Part shown: positions 1-8,319 of the stretch, in pieces
How the letters are laid out: each line of letters opens with the position of its first letter
Numbering within the stretch: the first letter of the stretch is position 1
Position numbers and translations under genes: made by a program
Origin: Candidatus Levyibacteriota bacterium
GTDB lineage: Bacteria > Patescibacteriota > Microgenomatia > Levybacterales > UBA12049
DNA length: 35,519 nt
NCBI GenBank assembly: GCA_009695045.1
Contig: SIBS01000007.1
Location: 1-35,519 of the forward strand
Direction of reading: 5' to 3'
Notes under the pieces: model-generated
Told to the model about the DNA's origin: nothing
What the model saw: the letters and a program-made list of their open reading frames with translations, nothing else
Databases searched by the model: none

Positions 1-14
1 ATGCTACTGGTGCA

Positions 15-68
15 CTAAGTAATTACTTTATATATCTCTAGATTTTTATCATTTATAAATTTATTCAT
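15..68 (-). CDS. possible 17-aa peptide divergent from pilD
   Basis: A minus-strand ORF reads MNKFINDKNLEIYKVIT and stops at TAG. An AGAGG motif lies 8 nt before its ATG, which is unusual in this window, and a TATAAT lies about 36 nt upstream. It could be a leader peptide for a gene beyond the left edge, or chance. Nothing downstream of its stop is available to test this. Confidence 0.2.
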   Translation of the reverse strand: MNKFINDKNLEIYKVIT

Positions 69-115
69 ATTTTTTTCCTCTTTAATCGTCTAATATTCAT
101 TACTATTATAATATA

Positions 116-889
116 ATGGAATTTATTTTTTTATATATTGTTTTTTTTTGCATAGGAGTTTCTATTGGAAGTTTTTTAAATGTCTTGATCGATCGTATCC
201 CTAGAAGAGAATCTTTCATATTTTCTTCATCTCATTGTGAATTTTGTCAAACCAAATTGAAATGGATTGAGCTTATTCCTATTTTTTCGTTTTTATTTCT
301 TGGTGCAAAATGTCGAACTTGTCATAAAAATCTTTCATCACGATATATTTTGATTGAGATTTTTACAGGATTACAATTTTTTCTAACCATTTATTTCAGA
401 GGAGATCAATCACTAATTCATATTCTTCTTATTCTTCTTATTCTTTCTTGTTTTACTGCATTGTTTTTTTCAGATTTAAAAGACGGTATTTTACTTGATG
501 AATTCTCTATCTCTCTATTAATATTTAGTATAATTTTTGTTTTGATAACTATGCCAGCATTATTTTGGAATCATGTATTTACCTCTATTATATCTTTTGG
601 ATTATTTTTTTGTCTTTTTATTATAACAAAAGGACGTGGCATGGGCTTTGGAGACGTAAAGTTAGCTGGGGTAATTGGTATTCTTCTTGGTGGCGTATAT
701 ACTTTTATGGCAATTTATATAGCATTCTTGACAGGTGCAATAGTGTCTATCATACTAGTTATAATCGGTAGAAGAAAATTTCATGGTGGAACTATTCCAT
801 TTGGTCCTTTTATGATATTAGGTGGAGAAATATGTCTATTTTTAGGTGATGTATTGCTCCGATATATACGTCTTATTATAAATATATAA
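116..889 (+). CDS. pilD: type IV prepilin peptidase PilD (A24 family)
   Basis: Integral-membrane aspartic protease that cleaves the class III signal of type IV prepilins and, in most homologs, methylates the new N terminus. The 257-aa protein has the full family layout: an N-terminal cytoplasmic domain with two CxxC pairs (C41/C44 and C66/C69), several hydrophobic helices, and the catalytic aspartates D120 (SDLKDG) and D180 in the GFGD motif. It is followed within 30 nt by the pilin genes it would process. A TATTAT hexamer lies 6 nt before the ATG, so the mRNA may be leaderless; no Shine-Dalgarno is visible. Family assignment is firm; methylase activity is inferred from homologs. Confidence 0.95.
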   Translation: MEFIFLYIVFFCIGVSIGSFLNVLIDRIPRRESFIFSSSHCEFCQTKLKWIELIPIFSFLFLGAKCRTCHKNLSSRYILIEIFTGLQFFLTIYFRGDQSLIHILLILLILSCFTALFFSDLKDGILLDEFSISLLIFSIIFVLITMPALFWNHVFTSIISFGLFFCLFIITKGRGMGFGDVKLAGVIGILLGGVYTFMAIYIAFLTGAIVSIILVIIGRRKFHGGTIPFGPFMILGGEICLFLGDVLLRYIRLIINI

Positions 890-917
890 TAAGATTTTTA
901 TAATAAATTATTTAAAA

Positions 918-1451
918 ATGAGAATTAAAAATTCATCAACATTTATTAATAATGGATTTACTCTTATTGAGCTAGTTATTGTAATTGGACTTCTTTCTGT
1001 ATTATTTTCATTTGCAATTTTTGTTATAGATCCACTTGCACAAATAAATAAAGCTAATGATGCAAGAAGAAAATCAGATCTCGCACTGATACAAAAAGCA
1101 TTAGAAGAATATTATCAAGATAATGGATCATATCCTATGAGTCAGCCTAATAATAATTGCTCATCTGGTTTATTTTATAAGTATCAAACTACTTGTGCTG
1201 AATGGGGCAAATCATGGATACCATATATGGATAAGTTACCAATAGACCCAGACTCTTCTAGGAATTACCATTACTATTCAAGCTTATCTGGTCAAGCTTA
1301 TTATATATATGCTAGCTTGGAAAGTAACTCTAGTGATCCACAGCTTTGTAATTCTGGAGATACATGCAGCAGCGCACCAATTCGTGTTTTTTGTGGCAAC
1401 GATGCCAATATTTGTAATTATGGTGTATCTAGTCCTAATGTATCGCCATGA
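918..1451 (+). CDS. type IV pilin-like protein 1
   Basis: Class III prepilin. A 13-residue leader ends in glycine (G13), followed by F14 and the invariant Glu at +5 (E18) in GFTLIELVIVIG, then a hydrophobic helix. The C-terminal domain has a DARRKSDLALIQKALEEYYQDNGSYP segment typical of pseudopilin and GspG-like folds, written here only to show the class, and several cysteines that may form disulfides. The product would be processed by PilD and assembled into a pilus. Its TGA stop overlaps the next ATG (ATGA), so translation is probably coupled. TGA is read as stop here, which argues against genetic code 25. Confidence 0.9.
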   Translation: MRIKNSSTFINNGFTLIELVIVIGLLSVLFSFAIFVIDPLAQINKANDARRKSDLALIQKALEEYYQDNGSYPMSQPNNNCSSGLFYKYQTTCAEWGKSWIPYMDKLPIDPDSSRNYHYYSSLSGQAYYIYASLESNSSDPQLCNSGDTCSSAPIRVFCGNDANICNYGVSSPNVSP

Positions 1452-1921
1452 AAAGAATGTTTAGTTATATATCTAAAAATAAAGGTTTTACTTTAATAGA
1501 GCTTTTAATAGTAGTTTCAATAATTGGTATTTTATCATCTTTATTGCTTTCAAATTTTATTTCTGTTCGTCAGAGAACTAGAGATGGTGTAAGAAAAAAT
1601 GCACTGGGCAGTATTCAAACAGCGTTAGAAATTTATCGATCAGATAATGGTTCATACCCAAGTCTACTTGCCAATTGTCCCATTACAGGTGATAAAGTTA
1701 AATTTATGGATGAAGGATGTAGCACATCTACATATATGGAAATAGTTCCTAAAGATCCTCTTGGTGGAAATCATCCTGATTATAGTTACACTTCTTCTTC
1801 TGATCGCACTACATATACTTTGATTGCTTGCCTTGAAAATAGTAAAGATGCTGATAAGGATCCTTCACCTACTCCTTCCATTTGCCCTAATGATAATACT
1901 TTTACTAAAAAAAACCCATAA
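1448..1921 (+). CDS. type IV pilin-like protein 2
   Basis: A 157-aa prepilin with the same leader length as the previous gene: G13|F14, then TLIELLIVVSIIGIL with E18 at +5 of the mature protein. The globular part includes an NALGSIQTALEIYRSDNGSYPS segment, close to the first pilin, so the two are probably tandem duplicates. It ends in a low-complexity segment with two cysteines. Its start overlaps the stop of gene 1 by 4 nt, consistent with one transcript. Which of these is the major pilin cannot be told from sequence alone. Confidence 0.9.
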   Translation: MKRMFSYISKNKGFTLIELLIVVSIIGILSSLLLSNFISVRQRTRDGVRKNALGSIQTALEIYRSDNGSYPSLLANCPITGDKVKFMDEGCSTSTYMEIVPKDPLGGNHPDYSYTSSSDRTTYTLIACLENSKDADKDPSPTPSICPNDNTFTKKNP

Positions 1922-2477
1922 TATTTCTAATTTATATTATATTTCTTGCAAAGAATATATTTATAAAATATATAAATCAAATCTCGAAACTGGATTTACG
2001 CTAATCGAGCTCATTATAGTTATTTCTATAATGGCAATACTCACTGTTGCGGGAATTATTTCATTTGTTGATTATGGTAGAAGTCAATCTGTCAGCGCAG
2101 TTGCGTTGTCAATGGAATCTATTTTACAATTGTCAAGATCGCGTGCATTATCTCAGCTAATAGATTCGTGTAAAAAAAATGGTATTACTCTTGATGGATA
2201 TGAATTTAAAATTAAGAAAATAAAGGATATCTATTCTTATGAAATAAATGAAAGATGTTCGAATGGAGATACTAATATTTTGGAGACTATATATTTACCA
2301 CCTGAAATTAAAATTACTAGTCCATCAGAATTGCCTGCTACTTTTTTCTTCCCAGTATTTAGTGGTGGAGTGAATCCTGGTGGCATAACCATATGTGGAT
2401 ATAATAAAGTAAAAACAATTTATATTTATGAATTTGGAAAGATAAAAATATCTACAACTTCTGCGGGGAAATGTTAG
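1890..2477 (+). CDS. type IV pilin-like protein 3 (GspH/FimT-like)
   Basis: The processing site is clear: ETGFTLIELIIVISIMAIL, with cleavage before Phe and Glu at +5. The body resembles FimT/GspH minor pseudopilins (SMESILQLSRSRALSQ segment and a late glycine-rich strand). The frame is open further upstream, to an ATG at 1824 inside the previous gene. I chose the ATG at 1890, which overlaps that gene by 32 nt and gives a 34-residue leader, still long for the class. A non-ATG start closer to the cleavage site is possible. The start is therefore uncertain; the function class is not. Confidence 0.8.
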   Translation: MIILLLKKTHNISNLYYISCKEYIYKIYKSNLETGFTLIELIIVISIMAILTVAGIISFVDYGRSQSVSAVALSMESILQLSRSRALSQLIDSCKKNGITLDGYEFKIKKIKDIYSYEINERCSNGDTNILETIYLPPEIKITSPSELPATFFFPVFSGGVNPGGITICGYNKVKTIYIYEFGKIKISTTSAGKC

Positions 2478-2502
2478 ATAAATAATTTCATAAATTAGAA
2501 AT

Positions 2503-3102
2503 ATGCTGATAAAAAAATTCATAAAAGGACAAACCATGATTGAAGTAGTTACGGCATTTGGTGTTGCAGTAATGTTAATCTCTGTAATTACGATTGCAGT
2601 ACTTACATCCCTGAATTCATCTCAATATTCTAATAATAGGCAATTAGCATTTAAATATGCTCAACAGGGAGTGGAATACATTCGATTATTGCATGAATCA
2701 AATTTGAAAGAATTCAAGGAAACATTTTCGATCGACAAGAAATTTTGCATGGGGGTTGATAATGATTTTGTAGTAAAAAGTTCGCTTGAACATTATGGTT
2801 GTATTAATGAAAATAATAATAATACAATAAATAATATAAATCTTTATAATTTTGCTCGTGAGGTAATCATAGGTGATGGTAATAATTGTAATATTCCTAC
2901 TAAACCGATAAGCCCTGCTGTTGTGAAAAATATTGAAATTACAGTTAAGGTTTCGTGGAGAGATGGAAAATGTAAGACTGGAGAATTTTGTCATAAAGCT
3001 GAGATAATTTCATGCTTTTCTGATTTAAATATTATTTCAGTGCCAGCGTTTGTTTTATCACCAACACCAACACCAACACCAACACCAACACCGGAGTTTT
3101 AA
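2503..3102 (+). CDS. PilV-like minor pilin with Pro-Thr tail
   Basis: Minor pilin precursor: short leader KKFIKG|QTMIEVVTAFG with Glu at +5, then a hydrophobic helix and a QLAFKYAQQGVEYIR segment typical of PilV/PulI-type pseudopilins. Cysteines in the globular domain suggest a disulfide-stabilised secreted fold. The C terminus ends in a tract of alternating Pro and Thr encoded by a CCAACA hexanucleotide repeat, five residues from the stop. The tract would project from the fold. Changes in hexamer copy number would alter tail length but keep the frame. Confidence 0.85.
   Translation: MLIKKFIKGQTMIEVVTAFGVAVMLISVITIAVLTSLNSSQYSNNRQLAFKYAQQGVEYIRLLHESNLKEFKETFSIDKKFCMGVDNDFVVKSSLEHYGCINENNNNTINNINLYNFAREVIIGDGNNCNIPTKPISPAVVKNIEITVKVSWRDGKCKTGEFCHKAEIISCFSDLNIISVPAFVLSPTPTPTPTPTPEF
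3059..3092 (+). repeat. CCAACA hexanucleotide microsatellite
   Basis: About five and a half copies of CCAACA near the 3' end of the PilV-like gene, encoding (Pro-Thr)n. Because the unit is 6 nt, slippage changes tail length rather than frame. Confidence 0.85.
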
Positions 3103-3121
3103 TAATAAAATTGTTTATAGG

Positions 3122-3676
3122 ATGAAAAATATAAGAAATAATAATGGTTATACGATCATAGAAATGTTGACAGTACTAAGTATTTTAATAGTAATTAGTT
3201 CTGTTATTGGAGCAATTATTGTCTCCTCTCTTAGGGGTACATCAAAAATAAATGAGAATATTAGTGCAAATCGAAATGGTGGATACATAATTGATCAAAT
3301 GTCCAAAATGATTAGAAATGCTTATAGACTTGATTATCCTTTTAATTGTTTTGAGAGTTCGACTATCTCCTCCACTTTTGCTAAAATTACAATTACTAAT
3401 CCTGATGGATATAGTACAACTTTTTCATGCATAGCAGATAATGAAGATGGCGCTGATCAAAAAGCTAATATTGCTTCGCAGAGTGGGGCAAGTAAAATAA
3501 AATTAATAGATGAATCAGTTTTGAAACTAAATGAATGTTATTTTAAATGTAGTCGTAAATTTAAATCCTCATATCCAATAATTGATATTTATTTTTCTCT
3601 CAAACCTAAAAGTAATAAATCATCTGTTGATGTTTTTCCTTTTCAAACATCTATAATGCTGCGAAACATTCGTTAA
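3122..3676 (+). CDS. PilW-like minor pilin
   Basis: Prepilin with the leader MKNIRNNNG|YTIIEML, where Glu is at +5, followed by a strongly hydrophobic helix. The frame is open back to 3050 inside the previous gene, where the hexanucleotide repeat would encode His-Gln repeats. The ATG at 3122 gives a normal 9-residue leader and is preferred. Position after PilV-like and before PilX-like matches the common minor-pilin order V-W-X. The globular domain has three or four cysteines. It is probably a tip or priming subunit, by analogy with PilW/GspJ. Confidence 0.85.
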   Translation: MKNIRNNNGYTIIEMLTVLSILIVISSVIGAIIVSSLRGTSKINENISANRNGGYIIDQMSKMIRNAYRLDYPFNCFESSTISSTFAKITITNPDGYSTTFSCIADNEDGADQKANIASQSGASKIKLIDESVLKLNECYFKCSRKFKSSYPIIDIYFSLKPKSNKSSVDVFPFQTSIMLRNIR

Positions 3677-3703
3677 TTAAATTAAATCTTTTTTCGATTA
3701 AAG

Positions 3704-3733
3704 TTGACAGATTATATTTATGCTTGATATGCT
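3704..3733 (+). promoter_or_regulatory. promoter before the PilX-PilMNO genes
   Basis: TTGACA at 3704-3709 is separated by 18 nt from TATGCT at 3728-3733, which is preceded by an extended -10 TG. It sits in the only sizeable gap inside the pilus cluster and would give independent transcription of the PilX-like, PilM, PilN and PilO genes. Confidence 0.55.
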
Positions 3734-3753
3734 AATTGTGTGGCTAATAAAAA

Positions 3754-4611
3754 ATGACTCTTTTCAAAAAAAATAAAAAAAATCAAGGTCAAGCATTGTT
3801 AGTAGTTGTGATTTTTATGATAGTTTCACTTACTGTTATATTATCTCTTACGTTGAGATCTGTGAATAATATTCGTATGTCAACCGAGGAAGATAATTCT
3901 AAGCGTGCTTTTTCTGCAGCAGAAGCTGGAATAGAGATCATGTTAAATACTAAATCAAATATTACTGAGTCAATAAATTTATCAAATAATTCTTCTATAT
4001 CAAAAGGAACAAGAACTATTATAGAAGGCTCTACATTTTTAATTAATGGTGAAAATCTACTTAAAAAAGATGACGGAGGAGATATTTGGCTCGTTTCTTC
4101 TGATTCAAATGGGTCCCCCGATTATAGTAATCCCTGGAGTGGTGATATTGAAATATATTGGGGAACAAATCCACCTATATCCGGTTCATGTAGTAATGCT
4201 GCTGTTGAGATAGTTGTTATCTCTGGTAAGGTAACTAGTCCTAGTGTTGCTAATTCAAAATTTTCTCGTTATACATATGATTCTTGTATTCGATCACCTT
4301 CAAATAATTTTACAATGTCTACTAATGTCTCATATCCTATTCTTGGAAAAATGTTTTATAACAAAACTGCCTTGAGCATTATAAATGGATATATAATCCG
4401 AGTAGTTCCAATTTATGAAGACACTTTTGTTGCTGTGAAAAGTGATATCAAGCCTCTTCCTGTACAGGGTTTTAAAATTGAATCTACTGGCTCGTCTATG
4501 AATACAGAAAGAAAAATAACTTTCGTGCAAGGAAATCCACGAATATCATCGGAATTATTCCTCTACACTATTCTTTCACCAAGTACTATTTATTCGGCGA
4601 TATCTTTATGA
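3754..4611 (+). CDS. PilX-like pilus assembly protein
   Basis: A 285-aa protein with a prepilin-like N terminus NQG|QALLVVVIFMIV lacking Glu at +5, as is common in the PilX/GspK group, followed by the conserved KRAFSAAEAGIEIML segment in which PilX-type proteins replace the pilin helix register. GspK-type subunits cap the tip complex in relatives. The C-terminal domain is beta-rich and not recognised further. The last 4 nt overlap the PilM start (ATGA). It is the first gene after an internal promoter. Confidence 0.8.
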   Translation: MTLFKKNKKNQGQALLVVVIFMIVSLTVILSLTLRSVNNIRMSTEEDNSKRAFSAAEAGIEIMLNTKSNITESINLSNNSSISKGTRTIIEGSTFLINGENLLKKDDGGDIWLVSSDSNGSPDYSNPWSGDIEIYWGTNPPISGSCSNAAVEIVVISGKVTSPSVANSKFSRYTYDSCIRSPSNNFTMSTNVSYPILGKMFYNKTALSIINGYIIRVVPIYEDTFVAVKSDIKPLPVQGFKIESTGSSMNTERKITFVQGNPRISSELFLYTILSPSTIYSAISL

Positions 4612-5639
4612 AAAATACACTTTTTGGATTAGATATAGGAGCAACTTCGATAAAGGCAGTGTGGCTATCTGAGGATAAGGATGGATATATACTTAATTCT
4701 GCTGCAATTATAAATACTCCACCCAAGGGCATGTTGTCAGATAATCCCATAGATCAGATGGAAATAGCGCAATCTATTAAAAAATTAGTATTTGATGCTA
4801 AAATAAATACTCCAAATGTTGCAATATCTCTTCCGGAAAGTCAAGTATATACTAAGGTAATTGAAATGCCTGTGCTTTCTGATAAAGAGTTAGCGTCAGC
4901 AATTAATTGGGAGGCGGAGCAATATATACCTGTTCCATTAGAATCAGTTACCATAGATACGGTAATATTAAATAGGCCAAAAAATTGGCAGGAAGGCACA
5001 TTGATGCAAGTTCTTTTGGTTGGGGCACCTAATTTTTTAGTGGATAAATATTATAATATTATAAATTTAGCTGGTCTTATTCCTGTAGCAATGGATACTG
5101 AGATTTTATCGGTAGTTAGAGCTATAGTTATTGGAGATAAATTTGCTAACTGTATCATTTTACATATAGGCGCCGTAAGCACAGCATTTGCAATTATAAG
5201 AAATGGAATTATATTTTTTACATTTAATATGCCTACTGGTGGTATTGCAATTAATATGGCGATCGCAACTGATTATGGATTTACTCTTTCTCAGGCAGAA
5301 GAATATAAGAAAACATATGGAGTATCACAAAAAAGTTTTGGAGGGAAAATTGGACAAACAACCGCACCTATTTTAATGAGCATTATCTTAGAAATTAAAA
5401 AATCTATATCTTTTTATTCAGAGAAGTATAAAGATTCACCAGTGCAAGAAATTATTCTTTCTGGCGGTACAGCAAGATTACCGGGGATTGATGTTTTTTT
5501 TGCTCAAAATTCAGGATTAGAAACTGTAATTGCTAACCCATGGGCAATTTTAAATAGTCAAGAAGTTCCTCAGCAAATTATTGAAAATGCAACGGATTAC
5601 TCTGTTGCGGTTGGACTCGCGATGAGACACTATGAGTAG
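4608..5639 (+). CDS. pilM: PilM, actin-like ATPase of the type IV pilus inner-membrane complex
   Basis: Cytoplasmic actin-fold nucleotide-binding protein that connects the pilus motor to the PilN/PilO membrane platform. The phosphate-1 loop LFGLDIGATSIKAVWL is at residues 4-18, a phosphate-2-like loop LHIGAVSTAFAII is near residue 188, and the adenosine motif IILSGGTARLPGI is near residue 285. The 343-aa length is normal. It overlaps the PilX-like gene by 4 nt and PilN by 8 nt, so the set is translationally coupled. In known systems PilM binds the N-terminal peptide of PilN, and the next protein starts with such a peptide. Confidence 0.93.
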   Translation: MKNTLFGLDIGATSIKAVWLSEDKDGYILNSAAIINTPPKGMLSDNPIDQMEIAQSIKKLVFDAKINTPNVAISLPESQVYTKVIEMPVLSDKELASAINWEAEQYIPVPLESVTIDTVILNRPKNWQEGTLMQVLLVGAPNFLVDKYYNIINLAGLIPVAMDTEILSVVRAIVIGDKFANCIILHIGAVSTAFAIIRNGIIFFTFNMPTGGIAINMAIATDYGFTLSQAEEYKKTYGVSQKSFGGKIGQTTAPILMSIILEIKKSISFYSEKYKDSPVQEIILSGGTARLPGIDVFFAQNSGLETVIANPWAILNSQEVPQQIIENATDYSVAVGLAMRHYE

Positions 5640-6234
5640 AAATATTAATTTATTTAGAAATAAGAAATCTTCTGGCTCAGCAGAATTAATATCAAAAATA
5701 TTGCAAATATTATTAATAATATCATTATTTATTACTGCTTCTAGTGCAATTATAATGTTTTTCTTGAGAATAAATTCAAATTTAGAACAACTTGTATTGC
5801 AAGAAAATAAACTATTAGAAAAATTTTATAATAATAAAACTAGTTTTAAAACTAGAATGATTAAGTATTTTAAAATAAAAAATAGACTAGCTTATATTCC
5901 AGTTATTTTAAAAAATAGAACACCCAAAGAAGACGATGTAATAATTCTACTAATTAATAAGCCTAGTTCATTAAAAATTTCAGGCATCAAAATTAAAAAT
6001 AAGGAAATAGATGTTAATTTGTCTAGTGAATCATTATCTTCGTTAGATTTATTTTTAACAAATATTAAGAAACTTGAATTTGATAAGGATAGGAAAGATT
6101 CTTATATAGAATTGTATCCGAGTCCAGTTCTTTTTAATAAAGTGTTTAATAGAGTTCTTATGAAGCAAATGCAAATTAATCCAGATGATAATTCATTGAA
6201 TCTTAATGCAGACGTTACTTTTACAAGATTTTAA
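5632..6234 (+). CDS. pilN: PilN-like inner-membrane pilus assembly protein
   Basis: Bitopic protein of 200 aa that begins MSRNINLFRNKKSS, matching the cytoplasmic INLxP-type peptide that PilM binds in characterised PilN proteins (here INLFR). One transmembrane helix spans roughly residues 24-47, followed by a coiled-coil and a ferredoxin-like periplasmic-side domain. It is low in sequence conservation, so the name rests on order (M-N-O), topology and N-terminal motif. It is very rich in AT codons (Lys, Asn, Ile). Confidence 0.8.
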   Translation: MSRNINLFRNKKSSGSAELISKILQILLIISLFITASSAIIMFFLRINSNLEQLVLQENKLLEKFYNNKTSFKTRMIKYFKIKNRLAYIPVILKNRTPKEDDVIILLINKPSSLKISGIKIKNKEIDVNLSSESLSSLDLFLTNIKKLEFDKDRKDSYIELYPSPVLFNKVFNRVLMKQMQINPDDNSLNLNADVTFTRF

Positions 6235-6253
6235 ATATAAATTTAATTAAATT

Positions 6254-7069
6254 ATGAATAAATCATTTGAAATTTTAATCAAGAAATATAAGAAGCATCT
6301 TATTTATATAGTATCTTTAATAATTATTATTCTAATTTTTATTACTATTATTATTCCACAGGTAGGATTTTTTTTTGAAGTTGCCAATGAGGAAAAAGCA
6401 TATAGGATCAGAATTGATATATTGCGTGAAAATGAACAATTTATTTCTAAATTAGATGATAATGAGCTTGATTATCAGCTAAGTATGCTTGAATCTGCTT
6501 TGCCATTCGAAAAAAACTTTGTGGAAATTATAAATTCTATTTCATATATTGCTAAAAAAATTGGTGTTAAGTTTAGTGATTATTCTATAACTATCGGAGA
6601 AGTACCTATAATTTCATCGGATAATTCTGACTTAATTAATAAATCGAATAATTTAATTAATTCAGAAATAATAAAAAAATCTAAAAATAGTAAATCAATC
6701 GATTTGACTCTATCATTGCAAATTGAAGACGAAGACAAATTATTTAAAATCATTCAATTTATTAAAGAATTAAAAACAACAGTTCCATTAGTAGATGTTC
6801 TCTCTTTTAATCTTGATGAATTGAGTATATCTACGTCTTTTTATTATAATCCTATAGATTCTGCTGAATTTAATATATATAATAAATGGACTAAATTAAG
6901 TAAAATTGATCTTCAATTAATAGAGAATCTTAATAAATGGGGAAAAAATAAGGGAACATATTCTGATTTTTTACCAATAATAGATGCATCTTCGTCAAGT
7001 AATTTAATTCCTCTATTAGAAAAAGTAGAAGTCTTAAATAGTAGTAGTTCTAGCCTCATGCCTTTTTAG
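6254..7069 (+). CDS. pilO: PilO-like inner-membrane pilus assembly protein
   Basis: A 271-aa protein with a positively charged N terminus, one transmembrane helix at about residues 14-37, and a predicted coiled coil (EEKAYRIRIDILREN) leading to an alpha/beta domain. Place after PilN and this topology fit PilO, the heterodimer partner of PilN. The C-terminal tail is serine-rich. The last 14 nt overlap the end of trmD, which runs convergently. No terminator is visible between them, so convergent transcripts probably overlap. Confidence 0.75.
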   Translation: MNKSFEILIKKYKKHLIYIVSLIIIILIFITIIIPQVGFFFEVANEEKAYRIRIDILRENEQFISKLDDNELDYQLSMLESALPFEKNFVEIINSISYIAKKIGVKFSDYSITIGEVPIISSDNSDLINKSNNLINSEIIKKSKNSKSIDLTLSLQIEDEDKLFKIIQFIKELKTTVPLVDVLSFNLDELSISTSFYYNPIDSAEFNIYNKWTKLSKIDLQLIENLNKWGKNKGTYSDFLPIIDASSSSNLIPLLEKVEVLNSSSSSLMPF

Positions 7070-7724
7070 TTTTTTGAGATAATTTTTTCCAATTCTGGAT
7101 ATTTTTATGATTACCAGATAGAAGTATGCTTGGTACATGCATTTCTTTAAATACTTCAGGTCGAGTATATTGTGGTTGCTCTAGCTTAATTTCATCATTA
7201 TTCATAAGCGAGAAAGATTCCTCATCGGTTACACCATCCTTCAATACATCTTTTACTAGTCGTATAACAGCATCAGTAATGATAATTGCTGGTATCTCTC
7301 CGCCAGTTGTAATGAAGTCTCCGATTGATATCTCCTCGTCTATGAATGCCTTAATTCTTTCGTCGACTCCTTCATAATGTCCACATATCAAAATAAGATG
7401 ATTTATGTTGGAGTAATACTTTGCCTTAGATTGATTAAACGTTGAGCCATCAGGATCCATGAGGACAATTCTTTGAGTTCCATATGAATTATTTTTTTCT
7501 TTAATTTCATTAATAGCTCGTTCTAGTACATCAACTCGAAGCAACATTCCCTTACCTCCACCATATGGCCTGTCATCAACCACAGAGTGTCTTCCTAAGC
7601 CGAAGTCGCGAATATTTATAATCTCTATATTAACGAGATTATTTTTTTGAGCACGTTTTATAATGGAATAATTAAAGGGGCCAACAAACATCTCTGGAAA
7701 TAATGTAAGAATGGTAATTTTCAT
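7056..7724 (-). CDS. trmD: tRNA (guanine-N1)-methyltransferase TrmD
   Basis: Methylates G37 next to the anticodon in tRNAs with G at 36-37, using SAM and preventing +1 frameshifting. The SPOUT knot motifs are present: LTLFPEMF at the N terminus, DDRPYGGGKGM, LILICGHYEGVDERI, and EISIGDFITTGGE with the catalytic Asp region. The frame is open to 7778, but the conserved N terminus MKITILTLFPEMF begins at the ATG at 7724, giving 222 aa. It is the last gene of rpsP-khpA-trmD, an order common in bacteria, although rplS does not follow here. Confidence 0.95.
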   Translation of the reverse strand: MKITILTLFPEMFVGPFNYSIIKRAQKNNLVNIEIINIRDFGLGRHSVVDDRPYGGGKGMLLRVDVLERAINEIKEKNNSYGTQRIVLMDPDGSTFNQSKAKYYSNINHLILICGHYEGVDERIKAFIDEEISIGDFITTGGEIPAIIITDAVIRLVKDVLKDGVTDEESFSLMNNDEIKLEQPQYTRPEVFKEMHVPSILLSGNHKNIQNWKKLSQKTKKA

Positions 7725-7746
7725 ACACGGTATTTGAGGGGATATT

Positions 7747-7986
7747 TTATTTTTCTTCTTCTTGAAGAGAAATTGCAACTCTTTTATTCATTTTTATAGC
7801 TGGGATTTTCATAACATTGCGTATGGCTCTAATAATTTTTCCTTCCTTACCTATTACTTTACCCATATCTTCTTTTGCAACTTTAATATTGAAGGTAATT
7901 ATCCCATCTTCTTCTATTTCTTCAATTCGAACTTCTTCTTGATTATCAACCAAGGCAGAAATTATATATGATAGTGTATCTTTCAT
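7747..7986 (-). CDS. khpA: KH-domain RNA-binding protein KhpA
   Basis: A 79-aa single type II KH domain protein. The GxxG loop that contacts RNA is visible in KVIGKEGKIIRAIRN at about residues 41-55. Relatives bind many RNAs with KhpB/Jag and influence cell size and ribosome assembly. The location between rpsP and trmD is the family's standard place. It ends in a Glu-rich tail and is separated from rpsP by 3 nt. Confidence 0.93.
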   Translation of the reverse strand: MKDTLSYIISALVDNQEEVRIEEIEEDGIITFNIKVAKEDMGKVIGKEGKIIRAIRNVMKIPAIKMNKRVAISLQEEEK

Positions 7987-7989
7987 TTA

Positions 7990-8223
7990 TTATTTTATGG
8001 ATAGAATCTTATCAACTGTTGGACTTGCTTTTGCTCCTTGAGATAGCCAATATTTAACTCTTTCTGTATTTATCACTTTTTTTTCTCCATTTATATTTTT
8101 TTCGTACCATCCAAGAAATTCAATTGCTTTTCCATCTCGTCGACTTCTTTTTTCTTTTACTACTACACGAAAACGACGCTCGCCTTTTCTTCCTACGGTT
8201 GCTAATCTAATTACTACTGACAT
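7990..8223 (-). CDS. rpsP: 30S ribosomal protein S16
   Basis: A 77-aa S16 starting with the conserved MSVVIRLATVGRKGERRFRV segment and containing FLGWYEK and the VKYWLSQGAKAS motif of the C-terminal half. S16 binds 16S rRNA early in 30S assembly. It is first in the rpsP-khpA-trmD operon and is served by a promoter at 8265-8293. No Shine-Dalgarno is visible before the ATG. Confidence 0.97.
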   Translation of the reverse strand: MSVVIRLATVGRKGERRFRVVVKEKRSRRDGKAIEFLGWYEKNINGEKKVINTERVKYWLSQGAKASPTVDKILSIK

Positions 8224-8264
8224 ATAAAGTGTATAATTTATTTAATAATATAAATATCCTTTAT

Positions 8265-8293
8265 ATTATATCATTATTTTTTGCTTCACTCAA
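8265..8293 (-). promoter_or_regulatory. promoter of rpsP-khpA-trmD
   Basis: On the minus strand, TTGAGT (8288-8293) is 17 nt from TATAAT (8265-8270), and a TG precedes the -10 (TGATATAAT). The predicted 5' UTR is about 35 nt. The -35 lies inside an inverted repeat (CTTCAC at 8284-8289 and GTGAAG near 8310) that follows rnc. Confidence 0.65.
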
Positions 8294-8319
8294 GTGCTAT
8301 TGTTGAGGCGTGAAGTGTA

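Noticed and set aside
3050-3121. N-terminal extension with His-Gln repeats on the PilW-like protein
   Set aside because: It is the out-of-frame reading of the CCAACA repeat; the ATG at 3122 gives a normal prepilin leader.
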